DNA from: a bacterium
Lineage (GTDB): Bacteria > Krumholzibacteriota > Krumholzibacteriia > LZORAL124-64-63
Direction of reading: 5' to 3'
DNA: 33,538 bases
Assembly (NCBI GenBank): GCA_024229695.1
Contig: JAAESD010000212.1
Location: 1 to 33,538 of the forward strand
The notes beneath the pieces were generated by a model. The model ran no database searches. It worked only from the letters and a program-made list of their open reading frames with translations, and was not told where the DNA came from. Shown here piece by piece: positions 1 through 7,794 of the stretch. The translations under genes were made by a program, and so were the position numbers. Each line of letters begins with the position of its first letter. The first letter of the stretch is position 1.

Positions 1-492
1 GAAAGTATAACCGAGCCAGATATTCAGTGGCATTTCATTGGCAATATTCAGAAGAACAAAGTAAGAAAAGTTGTAGGTAGATTTAACCTGCTTCACGCTG
101 TTGATTCAATAAAACTTGCCGAGCGCATTTCAACAGTTGCCACAGAAATGAATTTGGTGCAACCTGTGTTGCTTGAAGTTAATGCCAGTGAGGAAGAGCA
201 GAAGCATGGTATATCTCCAGATGAAGTAGTTGAAGCAGTTAAGCTCTGTTCATCACTTCCAGGAATAGAACTTCAAGGTTTTATGACGATGGCAAAATTT
301 GGCGCAACTGAAGAAGAGTTGCGTACAACTTTTGCAAAATTGCGACGTATAAGAGACGAATCTGAAAAAACAATCAATCATGATTTACCTCATCTGAGTA
401 TGGGGATGTCTGGTGATTATTCGATAGCAATTGAGGAAGGTGCAACACTGATTCGTGTTGGAACCTCAATTTTCGGAAAACGGGAGAAATAA
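1..492 (+). CDS. yggS: YggS-family pyridoxal phosphate homeostasis protein, 5' truncated by the window edge
   Basis: Frame 1 is open from the first base, so this is the 3' part of a gene that begins outside the window; the internal ATG at 148 is not the start. The family binds PLP in a single TIM-barrel domain related to alanine racemase and buffers cellular PLP; it has no known catalytic activity. The visible 163 residues include WHFIGNIQKNKV (family consensus WHFIGxLQxNK), LLEVN, GFMTM, MGMSGDY and the C-terminal RVGTSIFG, which are hallmarks. The PLP-binding lysine lies upstream of the visible part. The end of the gene (GGAGAAA) serves as ribosome binding site for yggT, two bases downstream, so the two are surely co-transcribed. 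Family assignment is secure. Confidence 0.95.
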   Translation, partial: ESITEPDIQWHFIGNIQKNKVRKVVGRFNLLHAVDSIKLAERISTVATEMNLVQPVLLEVNASEEEQKHGISPDEVVEAVKLCSSLPGIELQGFMTMAKFGATEEELRTTFAKLRRIRDESEKTINHDLPHLSMGMSGDYSIAIEEGATLIRVGTSIFGKREK

Positions 493-494
493 CA

Positions 495-728
495 ATGTTG
501 ACCAAATTATTGCTGACTGCACTTCAAGTTTATAGTTGGCTGATCATAATTCGTGTGCTTGCATCATGGTTTGCGCCAACTTCCCGGAATGAAATTCTTG
601 TCAGAATATATTATATGACTGAACCTCTTCTTGCTGTACTGCGTAGATTTAACTTTGTACCTGGCATGGATTTATCTCCTATTATGGCGCTTTTACTCAT
701 TAATTTGATTCGTTCTCTCTTGATATAG
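495..728 (+). CDS. yggT: YggT-family small integral membrane protein
   Basis: A 77-residue hydrophobic protein with two predicted membrane segments (about residues 4-24 and 60-77) and the YGGT-family pattern: a first helix followed by RVLASWFAP, a loop with YYMTEPLLAVLRR, and a second segment with P-x-MALLLINLIRSLL. It starts with ATG at 495, two bases after the yggS stop, with GGAGAAA inside the end of yggS. YggT proteins (YlmG in Gram-positives and chloroplasts) accompany YggS almost everywhere; roles proposed in the literature include osmotic tolerance and nucleoid or division-site organisation, but no molecular activity is established. Most family members have either one or two copies of this module; this is the single-module form. 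Confidence 0.9.
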   Translation: MLTKLLLTALQVYSWLIIIRVLASWFAPTSRNEILVRIYYMTEPLLAVLRRFNFVPGMDLSPIMALLLINLIRSLLI

Positions 729-789
729 CGTCATTTTATCTTTCCTGATTCATGATACCGTGTTAATTTACCTGCGCTTGGAGGCAAAA

Positions 790-1614
790 ATGACAGATTT
801 ATGGACCCGCATAAATGACGCGGCACAATTTATTAAAGACAAATGTGACAACCAACCTGAAATCGGGTTGATTCTTGGTACAGGCCTGGGTGCGCTGGTT
901 GACAAAATCGATGTCGAAATCTCACTTTCTTTTGAAGAAATACCGCATTTCGTACCTTCTACAGCACCAAGTCATCACGGCAATCTGGTGATAGGTAAAC
1001 TAGGTGGCAAGTCGATTGTTGCGATGCAGGGAAGAGTTCACTATTACGAGGGCTACTCAATGCAGGAGATAACCCTGCCAGTTCGAGTGATGAATGCACT
1101 TGGTGCAAAAACTCTGGTCATGAGCAACGCTGTTGGCGGGATGAACCCTCAACTTGCCCCTGGCGATATTACTATAATTACAGACCAGATTAATTTGATG
1201 GGTGACAACCCTCTTATCGGGGCCAATGATGACAGGCTTGGAGTCAGGTTCCCGGATATGAGTGAACCTTACAATAACGACTTGATTGTTCTGGCAGAAG
1301 AATCTGCATTGGAACTCAAATTGTCTTTGAAAAAAGCAGTGTATTGTGCAGTTGCTGGGCCAAATCTGGAAACTGCCGGTGAATATCGATACCTGCGCGC
1401 AATTGGTGCTGACACAGTTGGCATGTCGATGGTCCCGGAATGTGTTGCTGCAGTTCACAGTGGAATGAAAGTTGTCGGTTTTTCAGTCGTAACTGACGCC
1501 TGTTTCCCTGACACTCTGCAACCTGCAAATGTTAATGAAATAATCAAAGTTGCAACAAAAACTGAACCTGATCTCTGTAAACTGGTGACTGAAGTTGTCA
1601 GCAGGATTTCATAA
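790..1614 (+). CDS. purine nucleoside phosphorylase, trimeric (PNP/MTAP) type
   Basis: Splits purine nucleosides with phosphate into base and (deoxy)ribose 1-phosphate for purine salvage in the cytoplasm. 274 residues, the usual length for the trimeric class. Hallmarks are LILGTGLGAL (phosphate loop, about 26-35), HHGNLVIG, QGRVHYYEGYSMQE, SNAVGGMNP, AGPNLET and GMSMVPE. The glutamate of AGPNLET is residue 194 (equivalent of human PNP Glu201); 42 residues later, at the position of human Asn243, there is Asp236 in FSVVTDAC, which may widen base specificity. I chose ATG 790 because GGAGG lies five bases upstream; an in-frame GTG at 760 lacks a ribosome binding site. It sits between yggT and ileS, the place of ylmH/divIVA in the classical gene order. 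Confidence 0.92.
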   Translation: MTDLWTRINDAAQFIKDKCDNQPEIGLILGTGLGALVDKIDVEISLSFEEIPHFVPSTAPSHHGNLVIGKLGGKSIVAMQGRVHYYEGYSMQEITLPVRVMNALGAKTLVMSNAVGGMNPQLAPGDITIITDQINLMGDNPLIGANDDRLGVRFPDMSEPYNNDLIVLAEESALELKLSLKKAVYCAVAGPNLETAGEYRYLRAIGADTVGMSMVPECVAAVHSGMKVVGFSVVTDACFPDTLQPANVNEIIKVATKTEPDLCKLVTEVVSRIS

Positions 1615-1638
1615 ATTGGCTTGGGAGAAAACAGCGTA

Positions 1639-4600
1639 ATGTGTAAAGACAAAGCACTCTATCCACCACTGGCAAACAAATATCATAATGCTGACTCTGA
1701 GCAGCGTGTTTCCAGACAATGGGTAGAAAAAGATATATTCAAGAAAAGCATCTCCGAAAGAGATGGTTGCCCGGACTGGGTTTTCTATGAAGGTCCTCCA
1801 ACTGCCAATGGCCACCCCGGTGTTCACCATGTAATGGCTCGTTTGACCAAAGATATTATGTGTCGATACAAAACCATGACTGGTCATAGGGTTGTTCGTA
1901 AAGCTGGTTGGGATACTCACGGATTGCCTGTTGAGCGCTCAGTCGAAAAGAAACTGGGCATCCAGGGTAGAACTGCAATCGAAGAACATGGTCTTGAACC
2001 ATTCAATCACGAATGCAGAAAAAGTGTGTGGAGTTGTAAAGGTGAGTGGGACGAGTTTACTGAACGCCTTGGATATTGGGTCGATCTTGAAGATCCATAC
2101 ATTACTTACGACAGCAATTATATCGAAACTGTCTGGTGGATTCTAAGCCAGTTTAATGAAAAGGGATTGCTATATAAAGGGCACAAAGTTGTTCCGTACT
2201 GCCCAACTTGTGGTACACCACTTTCTACAAATGAAATCTCAAGTGGTTACAGAAAAGTCAGTGAACCAAGTATCTACGTGAAATTAAAAATCAAAGATGA
2301 CGATGCTCACTTTGTCACCTGGACAACTACCCCCTGGACATTGCCTTCAAATGTAGCACTGGCAATTGGCGAAGACTTCGATTATGTGAAAGTTCGCTTT
2401 GGTGATGAAATTCTTATTCTAGCTGAAGCTCGTTTGGATACTTTGGGCTATGAAGAGGAACCGGAAATCCTTGAAAAGTTCAAAGGTCGTGATCTGATTG
2501 GCCGACGCTATGAACCCCTATACAATTTCTGTGACACTGGTGACAAAGATGGTTACCACGTAGTTAGCGCAGATTTTGTGACACTGGAAAGTGGCTCCGG
2601 TATTGTACATATGGCTCCTGCATTTGGTGAAGACGATTACCAGGTTGGCAAAGCCAATGACCTGCCTTTCCTTTGCCCTGTTGCTGGTGATGGAACATTT
2701 ACTGAAGAAGTTGAACCATGGGCCGGTATGCACGTTAAAGATGCAGATCGAGGTATCATTCGCGATCTTGATTCTCGCAACCTGATGATCAAGGAAGAGA
2801 GTTATACCCACGATTATCCGTTCCATGACCGTTGTGATTCACCTCTGATTTATTACGCAACTCCAAGTTGGTTTATACGCACCAGCAGTATGCGAGATGA
2901 TTTGATCAAAGCCAATGAAGACATAACCTGGGCTCCTCCTGAAGTTGGAAGCAACCGGTTTGGTAACTGGCTTGCTGGTGGAGTGGACTGGTCACTGAGT
3001 CGTAACCGATTCTGGGGAACTCCACTTAATGTCTGGATCTGTGAAGATTGTGGTGAAATAAAAGTACCTGAAAGTAGAGCTGAACTTTCTACACTGACAG
3101 GCGATGACCTTTCAGAACTGGATCTTCATCGTCCGATGGTGGACGACATCACATTTGCTTGCAAGTGTGGCAAAACAATGCATCGAACACCTGAAGTTAT
3201 CGATTGCTGGTTCGATTCCGGTTCAATGCCATTTGCACAATATCACTATCCATTTGAGAACAAGGAACTGTTTGATTCTCAATACCCTGCCGATTTCATC
3301 AGTGAAGGCATTGATCAAACTCGCGGCTGGTTCTACACCATGTTGGTAATTTCAACATTCCTGACTGGTAAAAGCAGTTACAAAAGATGCCTGACCATCG
3401 AGCTGATTCTGGACAAAAAAGGGAAGAAGATGTCCAAGAGTCTTGGTAATGCAGTTGACCCGATGGGTATTCTGGAAAGCGATGGAGCAGATCCTTTACG
3501 CTGGTACATGCTAACTGTCTCACCTGTTTGGCAGCCAACCAGATTTGATGTTAATGGTGTCAAAGAAGCTCAGCGCAAATTGCTGGCAACTCTTGAAAAC
3601 AGTTATAACTTCTTTGCTCTTTATGCGAATCTGGACAACTGGACTCCTGGTAGTGGTGAAGCTGAATTAACAATTCTGGATCGATGGATTATCAGCAGGC
3701 TCAATACAGTTATTGCTGAAGTTCGTGAAAATAATGATGCAATGAACTTCACTCGTGCAGGTAAAATCCTGAGCAAGTTCATTCTCGATGATTTGAGTAA
3801 CTGGTATGTTCGCCTATCTCGACGCAGGTTCTGGAAAGGTGAAATGAATGGCGATAAACAAGCCGCCTACGGAACACTGTATAGAGTGTTGGATGAGTCA
3901 TTGCGTATGCTTGCTCCATACATTCCATTTACAACTGAAGAGATTTACCTGTCTCTGCATAGCGATGTTGAATCAGTACACCTGGAGTTATTCCCTGAAA
4001 GTGATTCAACTTTAATTGACTCCGAGTTGGAATCTATAATGGCAGCTGCTCAATCGGTTGTCACTCTGGGTCGTTCTTTGCGGCAGGATTCCGGTATCCG
4101 TACTCGGCAGCCACTGGGTAAATTATTACTGCATTCTGAGGACAACAGAGCAGAAGTTCTCTGCAATGATGCAAACTACAGCGAAACTTTGGCATCGGAG
4201 CTGAATATAAAGAGTATCGAACTTATCGATGATCCTCGTAAAGTGGTTGTGCTTGAGGGTAAAGCCAATTTCAGGGCTCTTGGGCCTAGATTTGGCAAAT
4301 CAGCAAAACAGGCTGCTTCTGCAATTACAGCCATGACCCCAGCCGATATTATGACACTCAGGACAAACGGAACAGTGTCGCTGGACGTTGCTGGTGAGGC
4401 AACAGATTTCACATTTGAAGAAATCCAGGTTGTAGAAAACGGAATTGACCCATATGTTGCCGGGTCAGATTCTGGGATTACAGTGGCAATGGATTGTACA
4501 TTGACTGCTGAGTTGAAAGAAGAAGGACTGGCGCGGGAAATTATCAACCGTATTCAGAATCTTCGCAAAAGTAATGGGCTTGAAGTTTCAGACAGGATTC

Positions 4601-4764
4601 TTTTGAGCATCGATGGATCAGAACAAGTTCATACAGCAGTTTCAAAATGGGGCGATTACATTGCTTCCGAAACTCTGGCAGAATTTGGTAATGACGAATT
4701 TGAAATAAGTGATACATTCCCTGTTGATGATGTTGAAGTCAAAGTAGCACTCCAGCGTCGGTAA
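1639..4764 (+). CDS. ileS: isoleucyl-tRNA synthetase, eukaryote-like type 2 (IleRS2) with altered HIGH motif
   Basis: Charges tRNA-Ile with isoleucine and edits valine. 1041 residues, the length of the eukaryote-like bacterial IleRS2 group. The class I signature region reads PPTANGHPGVHHVMAR: the expected HxGH is replaced by G61-V62-H63-H64, with first and third residues exchanged. The KMSKS loop is intact (KKMSKSLGN, residues 596-604). The editing domain shows TWTTTPWTLPSN and a DxxHVV-type region near HVVSADFV. WFDSGSMPF and QTRGWFYTM precede KMSKS, and an anticodon-binding domain follows (SNWYVRLSRRRFW). IleRS2 enzymes are known to resist mupirocin, and the GXHH form has been tied to hyper-resistance. 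ATG 1639 is preceded by GGGAG; an in-frame TTG at 1621 lies upstream of that site. It is the only ileS seen and sits in housekeeping context. Confidence 0.97.
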   Translation: MCKDKALYPPLANKYHNADSEQRVSRQWVEKDIFKKSISERDGCPDWVFYEGPPTANGHPGVHHVMARLTKDIMCRYKTMTGHRVVRKAGWDTHGLPVERSVEKKLGIQGRTAIEEHGLEPFNHECRKSVWSCKGEWDEFTERLGYWVDLEDPYITYDSNYIETVWWILSQFNEKGLLYKGHKVVPYCPTCGTPLSTNEISSGYRKVSEPSIYVKLKIKDDDAHFVTWTTTPWTLPSNVALAIGEDFDYVKVRFGDEILILAEARLDTLGYEEEPEILEKFKGRDLIGRRYEPLYNFCDTGDKDGYHVVSADFVTLESGSGIVHMAPAFGEDDYQVGKANDLPFLCPVAGDGTFTEEVEPWAGMHVKDADRGIIRDLDSRNLMIKEESYTHDYPFHDRCDSPLIYYATPSWFIRTSSMRDDLIKANEDITWAPPEVGSNRFGNWLAGGVDWSLSRNRFWGTPLNVWICEDCGEIKVPESRAELSTLTGDDLSELDLHRPMVDDITFACKCGKTMHRTPEVIDCWFDSGSMPFAQYHYPFENKELFDSQYPADFISEGIDQTRGWFYTMLVISTFLTGKSSYKRCLTIELILDKKGKKMSKSLGNAVDPMGILESDGADPLRWYMLTVSPVWQPTRFDVNGVKEAQRKLLATLENSYNFFALYANLDNWTPGSGEAELTILDRWIISRLNTVIAEVRENNDAMNFTRAGKILSKFILDDLSNWYVRLSRRRFWKGEMNGDKQAAYGTLYRVLDESLRMLAPYIPFTTEEIYLSLHSDVESVHLELFPESDSTLIDSELESIMAAAQSVVTLGRSLRQDSGIRTRQPLGKLLLHSEDNRAEVLCNDANYSETLASELNIKSIELIDDPRKVVVLEGKANFRALGPRFGKSAKQAASAITAMTPADIMTLRTNGTVSLDVAGEATDFTFEEIQVVENGIDPYVAGSDSGITVAMDCTLTAELKEEGLAREIINRIQNLRKSNGLEVSDRILLSIDGSEQVHTAVSKWGDYIASETLAEFGNDEFEISDTFPVDDVEVKVALQRR

Positions 4765-4781
4765 CTGTGGTCGGAGGACAA

Positions 4782-5156
4782 ATGAGAAAAACTGAACTTG
4801 AACGTTTTCGGAAATTGTTGGTTATTGAGAAAGAGCGTGTTGAAAAATCACTTCACAAGCATACTCAAACTATCACTCATGAGGGTGAAGTTGGTGGTGA
4901 AGGGGCAAAAGCGCACTCAAATCATATGGCTGACCAGGGGAGCGATGAGTTTCAATACGAAACCAATATCCAGATTTCCAGTTCTGAAGGCCGGTATCTT
5001 TACCAGCTGGAACAGGCACTTCTGCGCATAGAAGATGCTTCATATGGTAAATGCGATAATTGCGCCAAACCAATTGGAATGCCTCGTCTGAAAGCCAAAC
5101 TTGATGCCCGCCTTTGTATTGATTGCAAAGAGAAGGAGGAGAGGGGTCTGATTTGA
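4782..5156 (+). CDS. DksA/TraR-family C4 zinc-finger protein
   Basis: A 124-residue protein with an N-terminal coiled-coil-like helix (residues 1-30), a linker with SNHMADQGSDEFQYE, a second helix (about 68-85) and a C-terminal four-cysteine zinc finger: C91-D-N-C94 and C112-I-D-C115 in the context YGKCDNCAKPIGMPRL. DksA/TraR proteins enter the RNA polymerase secondary channel and tune initiation; short, non-DksA members such as B. subtilis YlyA are less well understood. YlyA is encoded next to ileS and lspA, exactly as here, so this is probably its counterpart. The start is ATG 4782 with GGAGG four bases upstream; the GTG at 4767 lies before that site. The gene overlaps lspA by a TTGA. Confidence 0.9.
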   Translation: MRKTELERFRKLLVIEKERVEKSLHKHTQTITHEGEVGGEGAKAHSNHMADQGSDEFQYETNIQISSSEGRYLYQLEQALLRIEDASYGKCDNCAKPIGMPRLKAKLDARLCIDCKEKEERGLI

Positions 5157-5629
5157 TCCGTCTCTCTTCAGTATCAACCTGGATTTGGGGACCACTTGTT
5201 CTTGTAGTTGACTACGTGACCAAGCTTCTGGTTCTTGCCAATCGCGATATACTTATGCAACGGGTAGAAGTCATTGGTGATTTTGCCCGTTTCATTTATG
5301 TTCGCAATTCAGGCGCAGCAATGGGAATCTTCCCTGGTGGTCGGATCTTCCTGGTGACTGTCAGCTTTCTTATGGCCATTGTCCTGGTCTTTGTGTGGCG
5401 AAAAATCAGTCCAGAAAATAAAGTGCAACGTGCAGCTCTTTCTGCTATCTGGGGTGGCGCTGTCGGAAATCTTATCGATCGTGTTTTTTACGACGGCCTT
5501 GTTGTCGATTTTATTGACTTGGGAATAGGCACACATAGATTCTATACTTTTAACGTGGCAGATATTGGTGTCTCAATTGGTGGAACAGTTCTCTTTGTCT
5601 CCCTCTGGCTGTCAGGGGATAAAAAATGA
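5153..5629 (+). CDS. lspA: lipoprotein signal peptidase (signal peptidase II)
   Basis: Cleaves signal peptides of lipidated prolipoproteins in the inner membrane; substrates in this window would be the lipobox proteins SpoIID, the M49-like protein and the minus-strand lipoprotein. 158 residues with four membrane segments. The catalytic aspartates are visible: D109 in GGAVGNLIDR and D137 in FNVADIG; the NSGAAMGIF motif (52-60) is the family NxGxxFG region with Met in place of the aromatic. The start is taken as TTG 5153, overlapping the preceding TGA (TTGA), with GAGGGG about six bases upstream; a longer TTG start at 5123 would add ten charged residues unlike the family. It is followed by rluD through an ATGA overlap, suggesting translational coupling. 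Confidence 0.95.
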   Translation: MIRLSSVSTWIWGPLVLVVDYVTKLLVLANRDILMQRVEVIGDFARFIYVRNSGAAMGIFPGGRIFLVTVSFLMAIVLVFVWRKISPENKVQRAALSAIWGGAVGNLIDRVFYDGLVVDFIDLGIGTHRFYTFNVADIGVSIGGTVLFVSLWLSGDKK

Positions 5630-6597
5630 CAGAAACCAGAAAATTTACTGCTGGACCAGATGATCATGGAACAAGACTGGATCACTATCTAACCAGTAAT
5701 TGCCCAGACTTATCCCGCAGCCAGATTAAAAAAGCTTTCGATGCCAGTCTTGTTCTGGTAAATGATTCTCCACAACCTGGCAGGTTTCGCAAACTTAGAG
5801 ATGGCTCCATAGTATCATTTACACCTCCAGAGCCACCACCACAAACTGCAGAGCCTGAAGATATCCCTTTGAATATTGTTTATCAGGATGAGCACCTGGC
5901 TGTAATCAACAAGCCTGCAGGTCTTGTTGTTCACCCTGCACCAGGTCATTATACTGGTACACTGGTCAATGCACTTCTATTTCACTTTAAAGATTTACCA
6001 GACCCTAGTGAAAATATGCGGCCTGGTATTGTGCATAGGCTGGATAAAGAAACAACGGGTTTGATGGTTGTAGCACTTACAACTAAAGCTTTACGTCATC
6101 TGTCAGCACAGCTTCAGGACAGAACTCTGGGCAGACGTTATGTTGCTCTGAGCTGGGGACAATGGGATGAATCAGAGGGAAAGCTTGTCGGTCAGATTGA
6201 TAGACATCAGTCACAACGTAAAATGATGGCGATTGTTGAAACAGGCGGTAGAACTGCAATTTGCAATTATGATGTAATTGAAGATTATGGTTTTGCGCAG
6301 CTCTGCTCGATAAAACTGGATACTGGCAGAACACACCAGATTAGGGTTCAATTTGCTAATGGTAGTCACCCTGTAATTGGCGACAAACTGTATGGCGATG
6401 ATAATCGAGCTCGTAATGTGCATTCTCTGGATGTCGATCTTGCGAAGCGAACCATAAGAAAGGCATCGCATCAGCTGCTCCATGCTACTGATATATCTTT
6501 TGAGCATCCGGAAACTGGTGAAACGATGGAGTTTTCGGCGCCAATGCCTGAACCTATGGCCACAATTGTTAAGCAACTTCGTCTTGAGAGATCGTAG
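5626..6597 (+). CDS. rluD: RluD-family 23S rRNA pseudouridine synthase
   Basis: Converts uridines of 23S rRNA (in E. coli 1911, 1915 and 1917) to pseudouridine. 323 residues: an N-terminal S4 RNA-binding domain (about 15-75, RLDHYLTSN, SRSQIKKAF, VNDSPQPGRF), then the catalytic domain with the motif IVHRLDKETTGLMV, catalytic aspartate D140, followed by RTHQIRVQFA and GDKLYGD. ATG 5626 overlaps the lspA stop as ATGA. The pair lspA-rluD (ylyB in B. subtilis) is a widely conserved neighbourhood. The RluA/RluC/RluD subfamilies share these motifs; I favour RluD because of the S4 domain and the neighbour lspA, but exact target sites cannot be read from the sequence. Confidence 0.92.
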   Translation: MTETRKFTAGPDDHGTRLDHYLTSNCPDLSRSQIKKAFDASLVLVNDSPQPGRFRKLRDGSIVSFTPPEPPPQTAEPEDIPLNIVYQDEHLAVINKPAGLVVHPAPGHYTGTLVNALLFHFKDLPDPSENMRPGIVHRLDKETTGLMVVALTTKALRHLSAQLQDRTLGRRYVALSWGQWDESEGKLVGQIDRHQSQRKMMAIVETGGRTAICNYDVIEDYGFAQLCSIKLDTGRTHQIRVQFANGSHPVIGDKLYGDDNRARNVHSLDVDLAKRTIRKASHQLLHATDISFEHPETGETMEFSAPMPEPMATIVKQLRLERS

Positions 6598-6606
6598 GGA
6601 GTAATC

Positions 6607-6945
6607 TTGAATATTAAAGAGCGCAAACGTGATGGCATAGTGATTCTGGAATTGAGCGGTAAACTAATGGGCGGCCCAGATGCTGTGAGTTTTGATGAAA
6701 CTCTTAAAACCTTGTTACACGAAGGTTCATTTAATGTAATTGTGGATATAGGGAACGTTAGCTGGATTAACTCTACCGGGCTTGGAATTCTGATTTCGGG
6801 GTATTCAACTGTTAGGAAAAGCGGTGGCGAGATGAAACTTCTTAATGTTTCAGACCGTATCCAAAGTATATTCATGGTATCAAAATTGCATACTGTGTTC
6901 AAATCATACAGTGATGAAGAAGACGCTGTAAAAAGTTTTGCCTAG
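6607..6945 (+). CDS. STAS-domain anti-sigma factor antagonist (SpoIIAA/RsbV type)
   Basis: A single STAS domain of 112 residues. The phospho-acceptor loop reads VSWINSTGLGIL, with S56 (or T57) the likely target of the partner kinase; IVILELSGKL is the typical first strand pair. In the known partner-switching cycle, the unphosphorylated form binds the RsbW-like kinase and frees its sigma factor or other client. The start is TTG 6607 with AGGGAG about five bases upstream and no ATG available; the gap to rluD is nine bases. The partner kinase is encoded directly downstream. No sigma factor or PP2C phosphatase is seen nearby, so the client is unknown. Confidence 0.9.
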   Translation: MNIKERKRDGIVILELSGKLMGGPDAVSFDETLKTLLHEGSFNVIVDIGNVSWINSTGLGILISGYSTVRKSGGEMKLLNVSDRIQSIFMVSKLHTVFKSYSDEEDAVKSFA

Positions 6946-6954
6946 GTTATTGAT

Positions 6955-7374
6955 ATGAAGTCGACAAAATCAGACATAATACTGAAAGTACCAAGTAAGT
7001 TGCTTTATCTTGGTGTGCCTGATGCAATTATGATGGAAATGGCTGGTGATCTTCCTTTTCCTATAAGTGATATGGAAATGTTAAGCACAGCTGTAATTGA
7101 AGCATGCACAAATTCCATGGAACATGGCAATGGTATGAATGAGGCAGACTTTGTCGAAATGCACTTCTCATTTCATGAAGACTCAGTTCAAATAATAGTA
7201 CTGGACAACGGTCCAGGTTTTGATCACGAATCATGGGTTCCACCTGACGATTTGATGGCTCAGCGTGGCCGTGGTGTGAAAATAATGCGCGAATTTACAG
7301 ATGAACTTATTTATGACTTTGCTGACGATGGCAGATTCAGATTGACCCTCATTAAAAAAATGAAACCGGAATAA
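6955..7374 (+). CDS. RsbW/SpoIIAB-like serine-protein kinase (anti-sigma factor, HATPase_c)
   Basis: 139 residues forming one GHKL ATPase domain. The N-box is VIEACTNSMEHGN (E49, N53, H57), the G1 box DNGPGFD (84-90) and the G2 box GRGVKIMREFTDE (105-117). The family phosphorylates the STAS antagonist and sequesters a sigma factor. The gene starts at ATG 6955, nine bases after the STAS gene, and ends three bases before ruvX, so it lies inside a long housekeeping operon. It lacks any membrane segment or receiver domain, so it is the small cytoplasmic form. What it controls cannot be inferred from the neighbours. Confidence 0.9.
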   Translation: MKSTKSDIILKVPSKLLYLGVPDAIMMEMAGDLPFPISDMEMLSTAVIEACTNSMEHGNGMNEADFVEMHFSFHEDSVQIIVLDNGPGFDHESWVPPDDLMAQRGRGVKIMREFTDELIYDFADDGRFRLTLIKKMKPE

Positions 7375-7377
7375 CCG

Positions 7378-7794
7378 ATGTCTGTCTATCTGGGGATCGA
7401 TTATGGTAGAACCAGAACAGGTGTTGCAGTGAGCGATCAGACTGGGACTATTGCCTCGGCAGTAGGAACTCATCATGAAGGCAATGACGGATCAATCTTT
7501 AATTACCTCGCCAATATTATCAATAAACGCTCAGTGGAAACTATTGTTATTGGTCTTCCTTTAACTGCCGATGGCCGGGAAACTGAATCTGCAGAGATGG
7601 TTCGTAAGTTTGCTGGACTATTGGTTAAAAGGTTTAATCTTCCAGTTGAGTTTTGTGATGAGCGCTACTCTTCTAAAGAGGCAGACCAATGGCTCAGAAT
7701 GAGTGGCAAAAAAGGTCGACCCAAAGCTGAAACAGATGCCGTGGCGGCTGAAATTATTTTGCAGCAGTATCTTGATGGCTTAGGAAGCAAATGA
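7378..7794 (+). CDS. ruvX: RuvX/YqgF Holliday-junction-resolvase-like nuclease
   Basis: 138 residues, the usual size. The RNase H-like fold is marked by LGIDYGRTRTGVAVSD at the N-terminus (first acidic residue D8), VIGLPLTADGRE, FCDERYSSKEA and a final TDAVAAEIILQQYLD. The family is implicated in pre-16S rRNA 5'-end maturation and shows junction-resolving activity in some bacteria. The start is ATG 7378, three bases after the kinase gene; the upstream sequence CGGAATAACC gives only a weak ribosome binding site, which suggests translational coupling. The stop overlaps the mltG start as ATGA. The ruvX-mltG order is common in bacteria. Confidence 0.95.
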   Translation: MSVYLGIDYGRTRTGVAVSDQTGTIASAVGTHHEGNDGSIFNYLANIINKRSVETIVIGLPLTADGRETESAEMVRKFAGLLVKRFNLPVEFCDERYSSKEADQWLRMSGKKGRPKAETDAVAAEIILQQYLDGLGSK

